Assembly: GCA_947034885.2 (NCBI GenBank)
Contig: OX344750.2
Coordinates: 5,456,001-5,520,000 of the forward strand
Direction: 5' to 3'
From: Thuidium tamariscinum
Lineage: Eukaryota > Streptophyta > Bryopsida > Hypnales > Thuidiaceae
DNA: 64,000 bases
The notes beneath the pieces are model-generated. The model was not told the origin of the DNA, did no database searches, and worked only from the letters and a program-made list of their open reading frames with translations. The translations under genes were made by a program, and so were the position numbers. This document shows, piece by piece, positions 23,527 to 36,019 of the stretch; the first letter of the stretch is position 1, and each line of letters begins with the position of its first letter.

Positions 23527-25790
23527 GGAGGCCATGTAGTAGTACTAGAATGGCACCCATCCCATCATCCTTGCATCACCATATTGTCATTGGGATTAGG
23601 TTTTGGTGTTAGCAACCTGTTGATTATTCAAGATTATTGCCTACTTTATTATGATTAATGCTAGCATTCAGTGCTCTATTACCATTGTCCGTTCTCATTA
23701 TTGATACTAATCAATAGTATTGCCTCCAAAAGCTAAGAAATAGTCATTACAATGTGTTGGAAGTAGGGTGTTTACTTTGACAAGTCTAGGTGGGAGTTGA
23801 GGAGTTAATGTCGCTTATTCTTTCCAAGAGTAGGGGGTGCATTTTTTATTCAAGCTACTTAGCCAAAGCAAGCACAATTATAAGTTGTACAAAAAGGAAT
23901 TGTAGTGTTGAGGTTTGAAGTATAACCATACTACCATGGAAGAACTTTAGGGAGTCCCTCATGTATTTTGTAGGTCACAAATCTGGCAATTTTATATGCG
24001 GCTCAAGCTTTCTTATTTTTCATTTTAGCTATTTACTACTTCAATGTTATATTCCTATTTGTAAGTGAGATATAAGAATTGAGATATGGCTAGATTGTAG
24101 ATATTTTGTTTAGAAGGCAACTATAGGTTTTATTAGGCAAGGTGTCATTAAAAGCTAAGAAGAAGCAAAAGCACATAAATTAAAAGCATAGAAGTAGAAG
24201 TTGCAAGAAAATTGAAGTTTTTTCTAATAAATTGAGTTATTTGTAAAGTCCCTCCCACTTTGGGCATGACTTTTTTTGAAGTTGTGAAGGCAACTATAGT
24301 TGAAGCGTCAAACTTTTTTGCAAGAAACTTATGTCACATGACTTCAAAAGTGGGGGCCAAACTTTTTGAGGCACCATTTTGATGGAAAAATAAGTTTCAT
24401 ACTCACTTTTATTTTGACTTTTTTAACTCAACCGCTTTCACAAAACTCATGGGTTTAAACCCCGGTTTAGGGTATTTTACAAATAACTCAAATATATAGA
24501 GGAAATACAATCATTATTTACTTCTTTTGCTGAATTGCAGGTTTTTATAATGGTGTTGGTTTTTTTTCTTTCTAGTCCAATAAGATTAATGATTTATGTA
24601 TTTACTTCCCTTCTTACCTCTCATGTATAGAGTATTTCATATTTGTAATGTCGCTTGTCTTTGAACTCCACTCTCGTTCTAAGTTGCTTGTTATATACTT
24701 TGCAACAACTATCGTCAGAATACACACCAATATTAGCAATGAATAGGGTGAGAATTGATTCTTCAATTGATTTAAGTATCTTGATCTATCATTCTAATTG
24801 AATATTTTAGAAACAAAATATTCTTTTTGAAAATCATAGTGAATTAGTTTGAAAATTTGAACATTCAAAAAAATATATACATATGTAGGTACCTATAATT
24901 TAGATTTTATTTTCTCTCAAAAACCTAGAGCCACCAAATATAGGGAGGACTTAAATAGGAAAAGATCAATTTTATCTAACGCTTTTGTACCTAAAGTTAC
25001 ATGTTTTGTAGAAAAGAATGATTTTTAGCTTCTTGTTAAAAGGACAATGCTTAGTTTATGTAACAACATACTAGGTATTTCCAAATTTATCAATCCATTC
25101 CATAATGCTATTGATGGATGAATGACATCCCAATCCTATCTAGTATTCTAGGGGATATATTGGCAATTTGTCAAGTTTAATTGGCAATTTGTCAAGTTTA
25201 ATTGGCAATTTGTCTCGTACATGCACTATTTGACCTAAATAATGCATAGATAGATATCATTAGCATATATAAATAATAATTTTGCACAATTCCTTAATTA
25301 CTAGTTATATTTTATATTTTGCAATTTGTCTCACTTACTAATTAAGTAGCCTAATCACTAGTTATTATAATGATTGACAAATATGTCTAAGTCCTAAAGC
25401 AATTTGTCCCTAGTTAATACAGGAAATGAGGTGTAATGCAAATTCCTTAGGAATTTTGGAATAATAGTCATTGCTTAGGCTTGCACCTTTCTAATATACA
25501 ATTGTTTTTCTTTGGCGGCTTCTCTTGTCAATTTCGAAATATAGTTGTAGTTCTTCCTATGAGCCAACCCTCAATGTAACCTCATATTCCATTGTCAAGA
25601 TAATCAAACTTCCATAGCCCTCACATCAAAAGAGTAACTCACAAACAAATTGCTAACATCCAAACATCAATGTTTTAGTCTCACATTAACAACCTAGAAT
25701 TCACACATTGTTTACAATTACAAACTAACCACAATATCAAAAGATCCTGCCAAAATGATGTGATCTATCAACATTAGATGAAATTTGAAG
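23527..25790. other. AT-rich spacer
   Basis: No coding or RNA feature is recognised. A 21-bp unit, GGCAATTTGTCAAGTTTAATT, is repeated about 2.5 times at 25162-25214. Confidence 0.45.
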
Positions 25791-26042
25791 GCATTATAGG
25801 GTCATTTCGGGTCTATTCCGGAAATGGCTCCCAATATCATTAGTTGTTGTCAAGCTGACATTAATCCAAAAAAAAATTGGGGGGGTGTCTTGAAATATGA
25901 AAAAAAAAATTTAATTAAAAAAAATTTAATTACGTGGCAGGGATGTGACTATGTAGGATTCTAGTTTCCACGATAAAAACTGCGTTCCCGCAATCCGGGA
26001 ACCCACAATCTTCCAATGCCCTCAAATTTCATCGAATGCTTT
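25791..26042 (+). mobile_element. GGGAAC-family MITE, left member of an inverted pair
   Basis: Begins GGCATTATAGGGTCATTTC, contains TTACGTGGCAGG and CCCGCAATCCGGGAACCC, and ends TTCATCGAATGC. It is the inverse, with mismatches, of 27330-27611. Confidence 0.6.
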
Positions 26043-27329
26043 TGAACATGTGCATACAATCACCCAATACATTAAATAAAAAATTAATCTCAACTCATAA
26101 ATCGCACCAATTAAATTTTCTAAGTGGTTGATAACTTCAAATCCAATTTAGAAACAATAGATTTTTCTGGCATTTGATACAACTTGCAAAAACAGACACC
26201 AAATTCCATAGATAAACTACCTCCATAAATAATTCCACATAAAAGTACTTAATCCAATCCTTGGATTCAAAATAATTCATGCAAAGAATAAGATGCACAT
26301 CAAACTAATGAAAGACAATATTATATTTTATATTGAAAGAAATTCACAATATCATGAAAACAAACTAGAGACAACTTGACAACAAGAAATTAACTGAGTA
26401 AGCAAGAGAGAAAACTGAAAAATTTTCTTAGCTATATCTTCCGCAATAAGACAACAATTTGATCTCAATCGGTATCAAGGTGAATTATTCCTTTTCATAT
26501 CTTATTAATTGTGATGTTTTGAATCCTTTCAATAAATTAATTAGCCTATATAACTATAATGAGGATTCAACTTATCAATTAACTCCTTTTTACACTGTAT
26601 AAGTCAATTTATCAAAATTCAAAATTTTTGAATGCTCACATAACCCCTACCTATTCCATTGACGCCCCCATCAATGACATTTAAATCTTTTATTTTGGTA
26701 TTAATCCTTTTGCTTTTGGTGTTGCTTGAGAAACTTGTTCACAAATTTCTTTACATCATCATTCTTTAGTAGATCGCTACATTGTTGTCATGCTACGATT
26801 GATACTAGTAAATCCATGCCACATACCGACTATATAGAAACTCAATTGCCCAGCACAAATGTGCTCCTACCTAGAAGTGTCTGATTGCCATTACTTCCAT
26901 CACTCTATGCCATCACAAAGTTTGGTATCTTTGATATTAAGTGAAATTTGGGATGATTATAGTCAAATCGATTGATATTGATGTGTAACTTGTACCATCT
27001 TCACACATCAACCGAAAACTTACAAAATACAATAATCCTAAAACAAATTGGATCTATGTGGGATATATTCATTTCATGAAAGGATTGGTAAGCCTTTGTA
27101 CAAGCCTCAAGATTGACAAATCACCCCTCAATGATTAGCCAATTATACTCAACCAAGTCAATTAAAGCCATAGGTCTTTATTTATGTCTTTTAGCACATG
27201 GGCAAAAGTGGCTCTTTGTTTGAACTACCACCGGTTTTTTGTCTTGCTTGGCCTCAAAAATGAGAGAATAAACTTGATCATAAGGTTGATCTTCTCTCAT
27301 GCTCATTCTGTAATCTTCAACCAATATTA
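26043..27329. other. Segment enclosed by inverted MITEs
   Basis: About 1.3 kb of AT-rich sequence with no recognisable protein. It could be captured host DNA or the interior of a larger composite element. Confidence 0.45.
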
Positions 27330-27611
27330 GGGGATTTTTGAGGCCACTGGATGACTACGGGTTCCCGGACTGCGGGAACGTAGTTTTTGCTGCGTGAACA
27401 GGAATCTTACAAGGTCGAGAAGATGCCACGTCATTAAATTTTTTTTTTTTGAAATAAATAAATAAAATTGGGCTTTTTTTCATATTCCAAGACCCCAATT
27501 TTTTTTAATTTTGGATAAATGTTGGTCTGACAACGGCTAGCAGTTACGAGAATATTATCGGGAAATAGCCCCAAAATGGCCCTTTGGAGGCCTCAAATCC
27601 CTTCTAATGCC
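27330..27611 (-). mobile_element. GGGAAC-family MITE, right member of an inverted pair
   Basis: Inverted relative to 25791-26042. The GGGTTCCCGGACTGCGGGAAC block and the final CTCAAATCCCTTCTAATGCC identify the family also seen at 47.4, 48.2 and 50.7 kb. Confidence 0.6.
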
Positions 27612-27817
27612 ACTCAAGGGCCCTCCAAGATGGAATTGGCAATTTGATTTCCTCATTCTTAAACATCAAATGATAGTTTTCCAGAAAATGGCAAGTCAAT
27701 TTAGATCCGTGTACTTGTAGCTTAACCTTCAACAAGACTTCTTTGCAAATGACAAAGCATCAATAAACATAGCATGCCACCAAGATTTAGACTGCAAGGC
27801 TTTTTGAACAATCAGTA

Positions 27818-29290
27818 CTAGTCTAACAAAGTGACCTTCACAAATATCACTATGGCATCCTTCAATGCTTCACTTGAATTAATACATATTCTTAAGAGTC
27901 CATCATTTTCCTTTTTATATAAAACTTTCTCAATTAGGATATATAGACTTGCTTTATACATCAATTTTTTCTTTTGTTTGTTTGTATACTCAAAAGGAAA
28001 TTGTCCTATTGATAAATAGTATATAAAATCTGTATATTCAAGTGAAATTATGCCAACATCAAATAAATTTGCATTTGGAAAGTTATCATCCAAGGTCTCA
28101 TTTCCTAATTTAGGACTTATACGCTCGGGTGGATCACTCTTTGTATGTTCCATACCCCCCCGTGCGGCAAGGGAGTATTTTTGGAGGGGCTATTTACCTC
28201 AAAGGCTCAAATAAATAAACCCCTATAATTACATAATTTGTAAAAATGTCCTATATTATGGAACCCTATACTTACTTATATTACGTAGGTGAGTATTTTT
28301 TTGTAAGGTATTTTTTTTATAAGGAGAAAAAGTGAATTGAAGAAAAAGTTAAAAGCAAGAAGATTAGAGAGAAGATAAAGGAAATTTGCATAAAAAGTTG
28401 AGATGTTTACTTTGCTCAATATTGTTTTCCGTTGTCACACCCTTTTTGTATATAGAATTTAGTCAAGTGAACTAGTATGACAATTTTACCACTTGGAATA
28501 CACAAAAATCCAAAAATTGAATGTACAAGAACTTCTACAATGTATGAAAAACATAATTTGACAATGCATGAAAGGAAAACAATAGAATCATGGTTTATAG
28601 AAATTGTAATGCTTTGAAAAGTGAGACACAGATCGCAATGGAAAGTTCATGTAACCCTAGCTTGAAGCTCAAAGTCCATCCACACAACTTCAACTACATC
28701 TCTATCACCCCTATTTTCATCCATCTAAGGTTTGTTATTCAATACAACACAACAACTAGCTATGCAAACATCGTGTAACACCTTTATAATCTAACTACTT
28801 TGTACAACCAACTCTAAATAAAATTAACCCTACTAAATACAATTTTCAAGATCCTAATCTCTAGTCCTTAAATTATATATAAAAACTCTTAATACTTGAG
28901 ATTTTTTAGCTACCTATTTTACTTATAATGCATCTTTGACTTTGAAAATCCCCTACTTTATTTGTAAATCCTTTATAAATTTTACCTTGAAACAATAAAA
29001 TCCATGCTATATTATGCTGCACGTAGTTTTTAAAATGCGGGAAGTGACTACCCGAGCTTATACGAGAAAGGTGGGCAACATTTGCATGACTCTTTCTTGG
29101 TCTAATTTGGATTGTAAAATTGAATTCTTGAAGTAATAATATCCATCTAGCTATTCGACCACTTAATTGGGGTTTGTTTATCATGTATTTCAAGGCATCA
29201 TGATCTACATGAAAGATAAATTTATATCCTAGTAAGTAGTATATAAATTTTTGCATAGAAAATATCATTTCTAAAGCTTCTCTTTCTATT
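27818..29290 (-). pseudogene. Ty3/gypsy retrotransposon pol relic, split by an insertion
   Basis: Two minus-strand pieces. The first (29290-29057) encodes the RNase H end of pol: EREALEMIFSMQKFIYYLLG, FHVDHDALKYMINKPQLSGR, then a LLLQEFNFTIQ and HLSRIS ending. The second (28123-27818) encodes the linker and N-terminal integrase region (NETLDDNFPNANLF, then YILIEKVLYKK and LLRICINSSEALK). Between them lies a 933-bp element (28124-29056). The two pieces are in the same frame once the insert and one copy of its 8-bp duplication are disregarded, so the insertion hit a still-open pol. The upstream reverse transcriptase and downstream catalytic integrase are missing, so it is dead. Confidence 0.85.
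28124..29056. mobile_element. hAT-like element inserted in gypsy pol
   Basis: Ends are CTCGGGTGGATCACT and, inverted, CTCGGGTAGTCACT. An exact 8-bp target duplication CTTATACG flanks it at 28116-28123 and 29057-29064. An 8-bp duplication is typical of hAT elements. No transposase is recognised inside, so it is non-autonomous. Confidence 0.8.
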
Positions 29291-29631
29291 AGCACCTAAA
29301 TATTCACCAATCATGTATTGACACATTATTGTTAATGACAATGCACTAATTTTGTTACAATTTTGAATAGACTTGGTTGATGTTTTTAGATAGATTTGGA
29401 TGTTTGAGCAGATGGAATTGGGACCAAATGTAAGGGGATAGAATTGTGTTGTAAATCAAATTAGGTTGTAGACAAAATTAGATTAGTTTACCTTACTATT
29501 CAAATCTGTCAAGAAAAGAAAATGATCAAAATCAACCAAATCTGTTCAAAACTATGACAAAACCAATCTACTAATGTCATGAAAGGTAACATTTCAATAC
29601 ACGATTGGTGAATACTTACTATAGGTGCTAA
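29291..29631. mobile_element. MITE with TTAGCACC termini
   Basis: The left end TTAGCACCTA plus ATATTCACCAATCATGTATTG is mirrored at the right by CAATACACGATTGGTGAATA plus TAGGTGCTAA. The inverted ends are about 33 bp. It abuts the RNase H end of the gypsy relic, so it interrupted or truncated it upstream. No clear target duplication. Confidence 0.62.
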
Positions 29632-30314
29632 CAAATACATTAAAAGGTGGTTGTGGGTTACAAATAGGGTGTTCATGACTCTAATCTATAGACATTTTTT
29701 GTAACTTCAAGACTATGCCATTCAAAAATCTACAGAAATTACAATTTTGATTGGAAAATTATAATTTTCCTCCTGTGTGTTGGCCATTTAAAGTAGTTTT
29801 CCGCTGCTTTGACATTGCTAGTGTTTTTTTTCATTTTTTTTGCAGTGCCACAATGACAATACTTCATTTTATTGTGGAGCTCCAAATCTTGACATTCATC
29901 CATATATTGTATAGAAAATATCATATTAGGATACAATACATATCTATCATTCTCTTTTCATCCATTATTTGGTGATTTTATCTATTTAAAAAAAAATTGA
30001 AGTTTATTGGCAATTTCATCCAAAATTTTACTATTTATTTTCTACAGTGCCAAGCCAAAAAATTGGTACAATTTTGCGCCAAATCACCGGAAAAAAACCC
30101 AGTGGATGTGCGAAGCTGGGCCGCCTAAGTGAGGAGGACCGGGTAGTTTTGTCCGTATGCTCTGGCCAGACCCACCCATGGGTGCATCATCCGGAAGCAT
30201 AGAAAAGTTGTTAAAATCTGCCATCAGAGTGTATACTGAAAATTGTAGCAGGAAATTATCTCAAAAAAACAACTATTGTAGTCCTCTGCTGCTCCGACTA
30301 TTAGCGTTCAACAG
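29632..30314. other. Repeat-derived spacer
   Basis: 29632-29765 resembles 62720-62850 (GTGGTTGTGGGTTACAAAT versus ATGGTTATGGGTTGTTTGT and following). About 29840-30080 shares blocks such as GGCAATTTCATCCAAA with about 42300-42545. No gene. Confidence 0.4.
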
Positions 30315-30318
30315 CTAT

Positions 30319-30942
30319 GGTAGGAGGCTCTAAAAGCGACCAGCCTTTTCAAACAGCCCCTATGAATTGATCAAAAACAGACATTAAGCGCACCATAAAT
30401 GGATACAGCTCAAAAGAGAAATAGACACCTTATAATGTTGGGACCATAATCCATCCAAAAAAGGTTTATTCAAAGAGCATTGGCAGATGCAATAAAGGTC
30501 ATAATAGAACGGTTTTATAATCAGTGGTCACATAAAAATTTAACTTTAAAAAAACTAGATTTTACTCCAGAAAAATCCATTTCAGCAGTAAAAAATAAAG
30601 AAAAGCAAAGGTCCATTTTTGTTGCATCCAAGGACTTATTTTTGAAAGTATTCAAGCCCTTCTTGCATGCCGGGCTGGTGCTTGTCAGGCCATGTTATGT
30701 CTTTTTCCAATTTTACTGTGCACACTTCAAGGGAACCCTAGGATCACAAATAGGTGCCTACGCCTGGTATCTTTAAAAATTCATAAGTAATTCATAACTA
30801 CTCCGAAAAATGTGAAACCACTTCCGTTGGATTCTGCTACTATTTTTCTATGTCAGAAAAATTACTGAAAATACTTTCCATCACCATTGCCTCATGAAAA
30901 CTGCGATCAGCCCTTAAAGTGTCGCTTTTAGAGCCTCCTACC
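30319..30942. mobile_element. MITE, GGAGGCTC family, long form
   Basis: Starts GGTAGGAGGCTCTAAAAGCG and ends with the exact inverse. The flanks are CTAT on both sides (30315-30318, 30943-30946), which includes the TA expected for Tc1/mariner-type insertions. 624 bp; the open frame inside is not a transposase. Confidence 0.75.
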
Positions 30943-30946
30943 CTAT

Positions 30947-31757
30947 CAATCCTCGCAGAAATGCAAGAGCAGGAATAAGTTGTCAATCCCAACGTTTTAG
31001 ATCATGTGGGTGCAGGAAGTAGGGACTGCCTCGTATCAGACCGACCCCTAACTCGAAGCAAAAAAACTCCAAGTCCTAGACAGACGACTCCATAAATTTG
31101 TGCCGCAAATGCCAAAGAGAATCAGAAAACCACTGCATTCAATCCTGCAATTGTTCAGACTAGATCAAAAGAGTGAATGTCAGAATCAAGAACAAAAGTT
31201 GAGTTTATGAGTTCGCAAAATTTGGCTAAAGGGGGTTCTGAAGTTTTTGGGTTCTGAGGAAGGCAGCGGGGGGCAAATTTGTAGAAAATCCTACTTCTCA
31301 AACAAGAGAACCGGGCAGCGGGCTGCTAAACATTGAAGCCCGCTTGAAATGTACGACAGCGGTAGATACTTTCTGTTTCAGATGCCTTCCTTTGATCACC
31401 TTCATTGTCCATTGTGAGCTTCAGTTCTTGCAGACATTTACGTTTTCTTCCAATTTTTGCGACTGCGAGGACGATCGCCATTATGTGAGCTCAATTGCAA
31501 TTCCTTTTCACCGATTCTCGTTCTCTTTTCCGTGTGCTATTTGCTCAAGTTTTGTGATGCTCTTTGAGGTTTTGGGACAGTACTTGTGTTTGAGTTTGGA
31601 GGTTGTTGTGTTTAGGGTTAGAGTTCACAATTGGGGTTCTGTTGTTGCGCGGGGCACCTATTTGGATTACTTCCTTGAGCAGAGGCGTTGAAGGTTCTTT
31701 GCTTCTCTCCGTAGGTTGCATTGTTCTGTTACCACGGGGTTTCGTATCTGATCGTGA
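30947..31757 (+). other. Probable promoter, leader and first exon of QCR6
   Basis: GC-richer and pyrimidine-rich, unlike the flanking spacer, consistent with a 5' leader. A 115-codon plus-strand frame (31344-31691) has no recognisable domain. The missing QCR6 start exon should lie here. Confidence 0.4.
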
Positions 31758-33289
31758 GATCTTTATATTAGGGCTCGGGAACGGGAGGAAGATACTTCAG
31801 TTGAGGAGGAAATCGAGGAGGTCGAGGCTGTGGATCCGAAGGGGGAGATTGAGGACTCATGCAAGCCAAGATGTGTGAAGCAACTAATTTCGTATGAGGT
31901 GAGGAAGAGGGATTTGCGTCCATGCGTCCGTGCGTCCAGATTTAAGCCCCTTTAAGCATTTTCACCAATATGTAGGAGTGTGCTTGCATTGGGAGATCAG
32001 TATAGAGATCACTGGAGAGATCACAACAGTCAAACTCTGTTGAGATCAAATATTTATCACTGTGTTTGATGATTACTTGTGCCATCATTCAAAGTGGGAG
32101 GATGAAGGGGCAGTAGACAATCCCATTTCCATTCAAAAATCAGTGGTTGTAGACATTTAGCCATGACATGCTTACACGCAACTTGCGAATTGAAGTCCAA
32201 ACTAGTGTTGGAATAGATAAGGTAATGCTGGTAATAGGGTCAGTATAGGAGATGGAATCAGTTTTAATGGTTTTTGTATCCTCGACCTTCAAAGGACATG
32301 GTTAAGCCCGTGTCATGCTGGCAGCACATGAAATTCTCTCGATGCAGACGTGTAGTTGGCGATGGAATGGTCTCTCCGTGTCAGAGAAGGAGAAACACAA
32401 GAGAAGTGTTTTAGGAAATATCAAGGAGAGTAGCCATTATTTCTTGAGAACGTTTGGTGAGCTGTTCTACTTATAAACATGCTGATTTGCAGGCTTGTGT
32501 GAAGCGTATTGAGAGTGATGAGCAAGGACAAAAACATTGTACTGGCCAATACTTTGATTATTGGGGCTGCATTGATCAGTGTGTAAGTCTTTCAGCAATA
32601 CCCATTTACTCATGTATTTATAATGCTTTAACAGAACAGTGAATTACACAAGTAGTTTTCACATGCATTCGAAGAGAATTTGGCCTCTGCGTTCCATTCA
32701 GTTCCTAAGTACAGTTGATGACCAATCCGTGTGTTAAAATGTCATGCGCTGGTTAATATCCGGAGTCTTTGCCAGCGAGGTATGTTTTGTTTTGTACTGC
32801 ATTTGTCATCTTGCAAAACCGGAGTTCTTTAGGAATTGTGCTGTAATGAAAACAGGGCCAAGTGACCATGCAATTTCTTCTAATATTATGTTAATAGTAG
32901 AGTCATCCTCAAACCCGGATGTGCTGACCTTGTTTTAATGATAATGTATGGGTGAATCTAATGAATAATATCGTAAACTACTTTTGGCTAGCCTTTGTTT
33001 GTGGTTCAATCATGAATCTGAAATAGGTTGAACTTCAGGATAACTCAATCGTCCTAGAAGTGCACTGAAGACGCTGGTCATATTTACAGCTTAATTCTTT
33101 TGAAATTTTCTTGAGAACCGAGATCTTCATATGAGGCTCTGCACCTGTAGAGGATGTAGAGGTTTGGTAAAGTGATGATTTGGGGTACTTTGATTTTGAC
33201 AATTCTATAACAATTGTGCTGAGTTCTCTGGCATTGGCATCTTGGGCTCTGTACAGGCTGCTCCCAAGGTCTTTCGCAAGTTAGCATGA
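31758..33289 (+). CDS. QCR6: Ubiquinol-cytochrome c reductase hinge protein (complex III subunit 6), 5' exon not located
   Basis: Exons visible: up to 31898, 32493-32582 and 33257-33289 (TGA), all in phase. The protein has an acidic N-terminal stretch (EEEIEEVEAVDPK), then SCKPRCVKQLISYE, ACVKRIESDEQGQKHCTG, QYFDYWGCIDQC and APKVFRKLA. The paired cysteines and the HCTGQYFDYW-CID-C block identify the hinge protein, which by family knowledge sits on cytochrome c1 in the inner mitochondrial membrane and helps cytochrome c docking. The frame of the first visible exon has no ATG between the TGA at 31755-31757 and 31898, so the start codon must lie in an upstream exon. A possible acceptor is TTATATTAG ending at 31771. 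The true left limit is therefore not fixed. The core closely matches plant QCR6. Confidence 0.88.
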
Positions 33290-33767
33290 GAAGGCCACCT
33301 TGTGGGAAATATTTTTGGCTTTGCTGAAGGTATGTTTAAAGATTAGCAGAAGAATGACGGTACATCTCCACGCCAGAAGTCGTATGAACTCGGCTACAGA
33401 TCTCCAACAATTTCTAATTCCTGTTTTAGGAGTTAGATAGTTTATGAGCTGGGCATTTTTCTTCAGGAAAGGCAGTGCCGAATGTGGCAGGACTTTCCCC
33501 TCTTCTCTCACATGACACGTTTCCAGGACTGTGTCGAACCAGATATAGCTGACTGATTCCGGACAAAGCTTTTCCGGTAGTATGATTCGCTGAAGGGAAG
33601 TTGTGCACTTTATCAGGAGTAATCTGATAATTTTTTAAGGTGGAAAGCTTCGATTGATATTTGGCAGAACGAACTTACAGAGATTTTCTTATTGGAATGT
33701 TTACTGTGCCTTCACTTATTTCTAAAATGACTGGATATACCTCAACAAACATGGAGTTTTTAACCCG
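33290..33767. other. 3' flank of QCR6
   Basis: Presumed 3' untranslated and downstream sequence. Minus-strand frames opposite it lack any motif. Confidence 0.4.
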
Positions 33768-33769
33768 TA

Positions 33770-34050
33770 AGGTAGGTACACACAAAAGCGCCCTGCCGCC
33801 CTGTTCCTAAAAGCGCCATCTACATTGCACATACATTTCCGAAATCAGTCATGTTCACAGACTGTAGATGGCGCTTTCAGAAACAGACTTTGACTGTTAA
33901 TAACTTTTGCATATGGTATCCAAATCTTGTGTTCTTTGGTGCTTTGGAACATGCTTTCACTTGCCAACAAGACTACATAAAAATTTGAACTAATTAATAG
34001 TAGGAACTAGGCTCAGTTTGAATAAGTGGCTCTTTTAGGTGTACCTACCT
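33770..34050 (+). mobile_element. MITE, AGGTAGGTACAC family, copy 1
   Basis: Ends AGGTAGGTACAC and GTGTACCTACCT, flanked by TA (33768-33769, 34051-34052). An internal hairpin is formed by AGCGCCATCTACA and TGTAGATGGCGCT. About 90 percent like 58386-58658 by eye. Non-coding. Confidence 0.82.
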
Positions 34051-35255
34051 TAAAAGACCAAGAGGTTGTTGACTGACCATTTGAAAATTCATGTAGGTTA
34101 CTATGAAGTCAATATTGAATGGATCTTTTTGAAATTTTGACACAAGGTGTAAACATATATTGTTTTATTGCTTCATTGGGAATTATTATTTTTTCAATTG
34201 GGAGCTTGAATCAAAAGTTATGTTGTCCAAATTTTTGTTGTCAAGGTGTGTAATTCACTCAAGTAGTGTGTTGAATTTCTCCCCTACCTTTGAAATTTGG
34301 TAGGTATGAACTAGAATGATATAGGAAGCAAATATCACTAAGAAAAATATGTGTAGTAAAATATCTATTTTTAGGAGGAATGAGAGTACAAAGTAGCCAA
34401 GCCCGAGGGTTGGATAAGATATGAAAAAGCAAGTGAGGCAAGCAAAAGCTAACACCCCAAATCTAAGCGAAGGAGCAAAGGAAGTAGGCTTGTTTGCACC
34501 AAATTTTACTTGTCATATTATAGTAACAAAAATCTTTTGAAAAGAACATTGATTAAAAGGTTCTTTTATCAAAAATAATATTTTTTTTAAATGTTTAGTG
34601 AAATGTTTATTGCTTCATAGTTTTCTACCTTACTTCTAAGAGAGAGAAAAGTGTGGAATACTTAGTAGGCATGTGCCAACCTTATATAATAAGCCCTTCC
34701 CTTGGCCCATCCCTTACAATATATAAATTTGCATATTTGTTAATTATGAGTTTAACTTTTTATTAGGTATTTCAAGAAAAGATTGTATAGATTGCAATTC
34801 TTTGAAAATTTTGGTACATTGTGATTTTGCTTAGAACAAAACTACCTCCATGATCACATGCAACCAAACAAGCAATATCTAAATAGATTATGAAGTCACT
34901 ATATTAATAGAATATTTTCAATCAATCCAAAAATAATTGTTTTTTTTTCTTGTTCTTCAATTTTGAAACCATAAGCTAAGTATACAAAGGCATCAAGAGA
35001 ATTTTGTAATATAAGACATTTTTTTTTATTGCTATTGATTATATATCTACAAATGTACAATTGTTTATCTAATTTTCATTCATTTGGTTTAGCATTATGT
35101 TTTGGCACTCATCTAGGAAGTTAATAATATTCAATCTAATGCAAACTCATCAATCCTAGAATTGTACTTATAGCCCTATATGAGATCATTCTAATTATCT
35201 TGAATGTAGTTGGTTCATATTCAATGTACTTTATTGTTTGTTATTATTGTCAACA
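34051..35255. other. AT-rich spacer
   Basis: No gene or clear transposon boundary is recognised. Confidence 0.45.
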
Positions 35256-35459
35256 TGCTACAAGAAAAAGGGATGTTTTAAGTATAGCCCTCATAGAATT
35301 GTCTTATAAGTTATGTGCTAAAAGAGGTGTTTTTAGTTTTTAAAAATTGAAAATACATGTATTTCTAATAAAATTTTACTAAAAACATTCCCTTTAGATC
35401 ATTACTTATTGCACTATACTACAAGGACTATACTTAATACACCCCTTTTTCTAGTAGTG
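35256..35459. mobile_element. CACTA-like MITE, 204 bp
   Basis: Left end TGCTACAAGAAAAAGGG; the right end, read inverted, is CACTACTAGAAAAAGGG. The flanking ACA duplication lies at 35253-35255 and 35460-35462. A truncated relative lies at about 36700-36860. Confidence 0.75.
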
Positions 35460-36019
35460 ACATGCCATTAGAGCATGTAATGCTCCTTGGATAGCTAAAG
35501 AGAGAGAGAGATGATTGTAAATTAGTGTATAGTAGCTTTGCTCCTAAATGATACAAGAGTAGTTAGTTTTTTATTGCTACAATAGAGCACAATTCTTGTA
35601 GCATTGCAAAGATAGACCAAAATGTGATATGGTATAAAAATTGTCTAATGCTTAGGTAGGATAGAGTAATAAGCTAGGAGGGACCACCAACTATTACATC
35701 TAATCTTTCAAAAATGAAAGGACTCTACACAAAAAAAGGATGGTAGGAGATTACTAAGCATGTGTTTGTAATAGCTTAATTCTCAACTATACACCTTGTG
35801 ACTAGTCAATGATATATATACAAATACAACTTTAAAAAGCTAGTTTCTTGGGCATTCCCAATAAGTAGAAGGGATTTATTTCATTGATTTTTTTAATTAT
35901 ACAATGAGTTGGTCTTGCATTAGAGTGACAATTCTAGCATTGCTTGCCTAACAAATTAAATAGGAAATTAAAGTATATAGATGTTATTACAATTTTTTAA
36001 AATGGATTAGCAACAAAAG
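35460..36019. other. AT-rich spacer
   Basis: Nothing recognisable before the copia relic. Confidence 0.4.

Noticed and set aside
23244-23658. Two overlapping plus-strand frames at 23.2-23.7 kb
   Set aside because: They run across a CACTA-like foldback MITE and reflect its inverted repeats.
31344-31691. 115-codon frame upstream of QCR6
   Set aside because: Low-complexity leader-like composition without a domain; it does not join in an obvious phase to the QCR6 exon.
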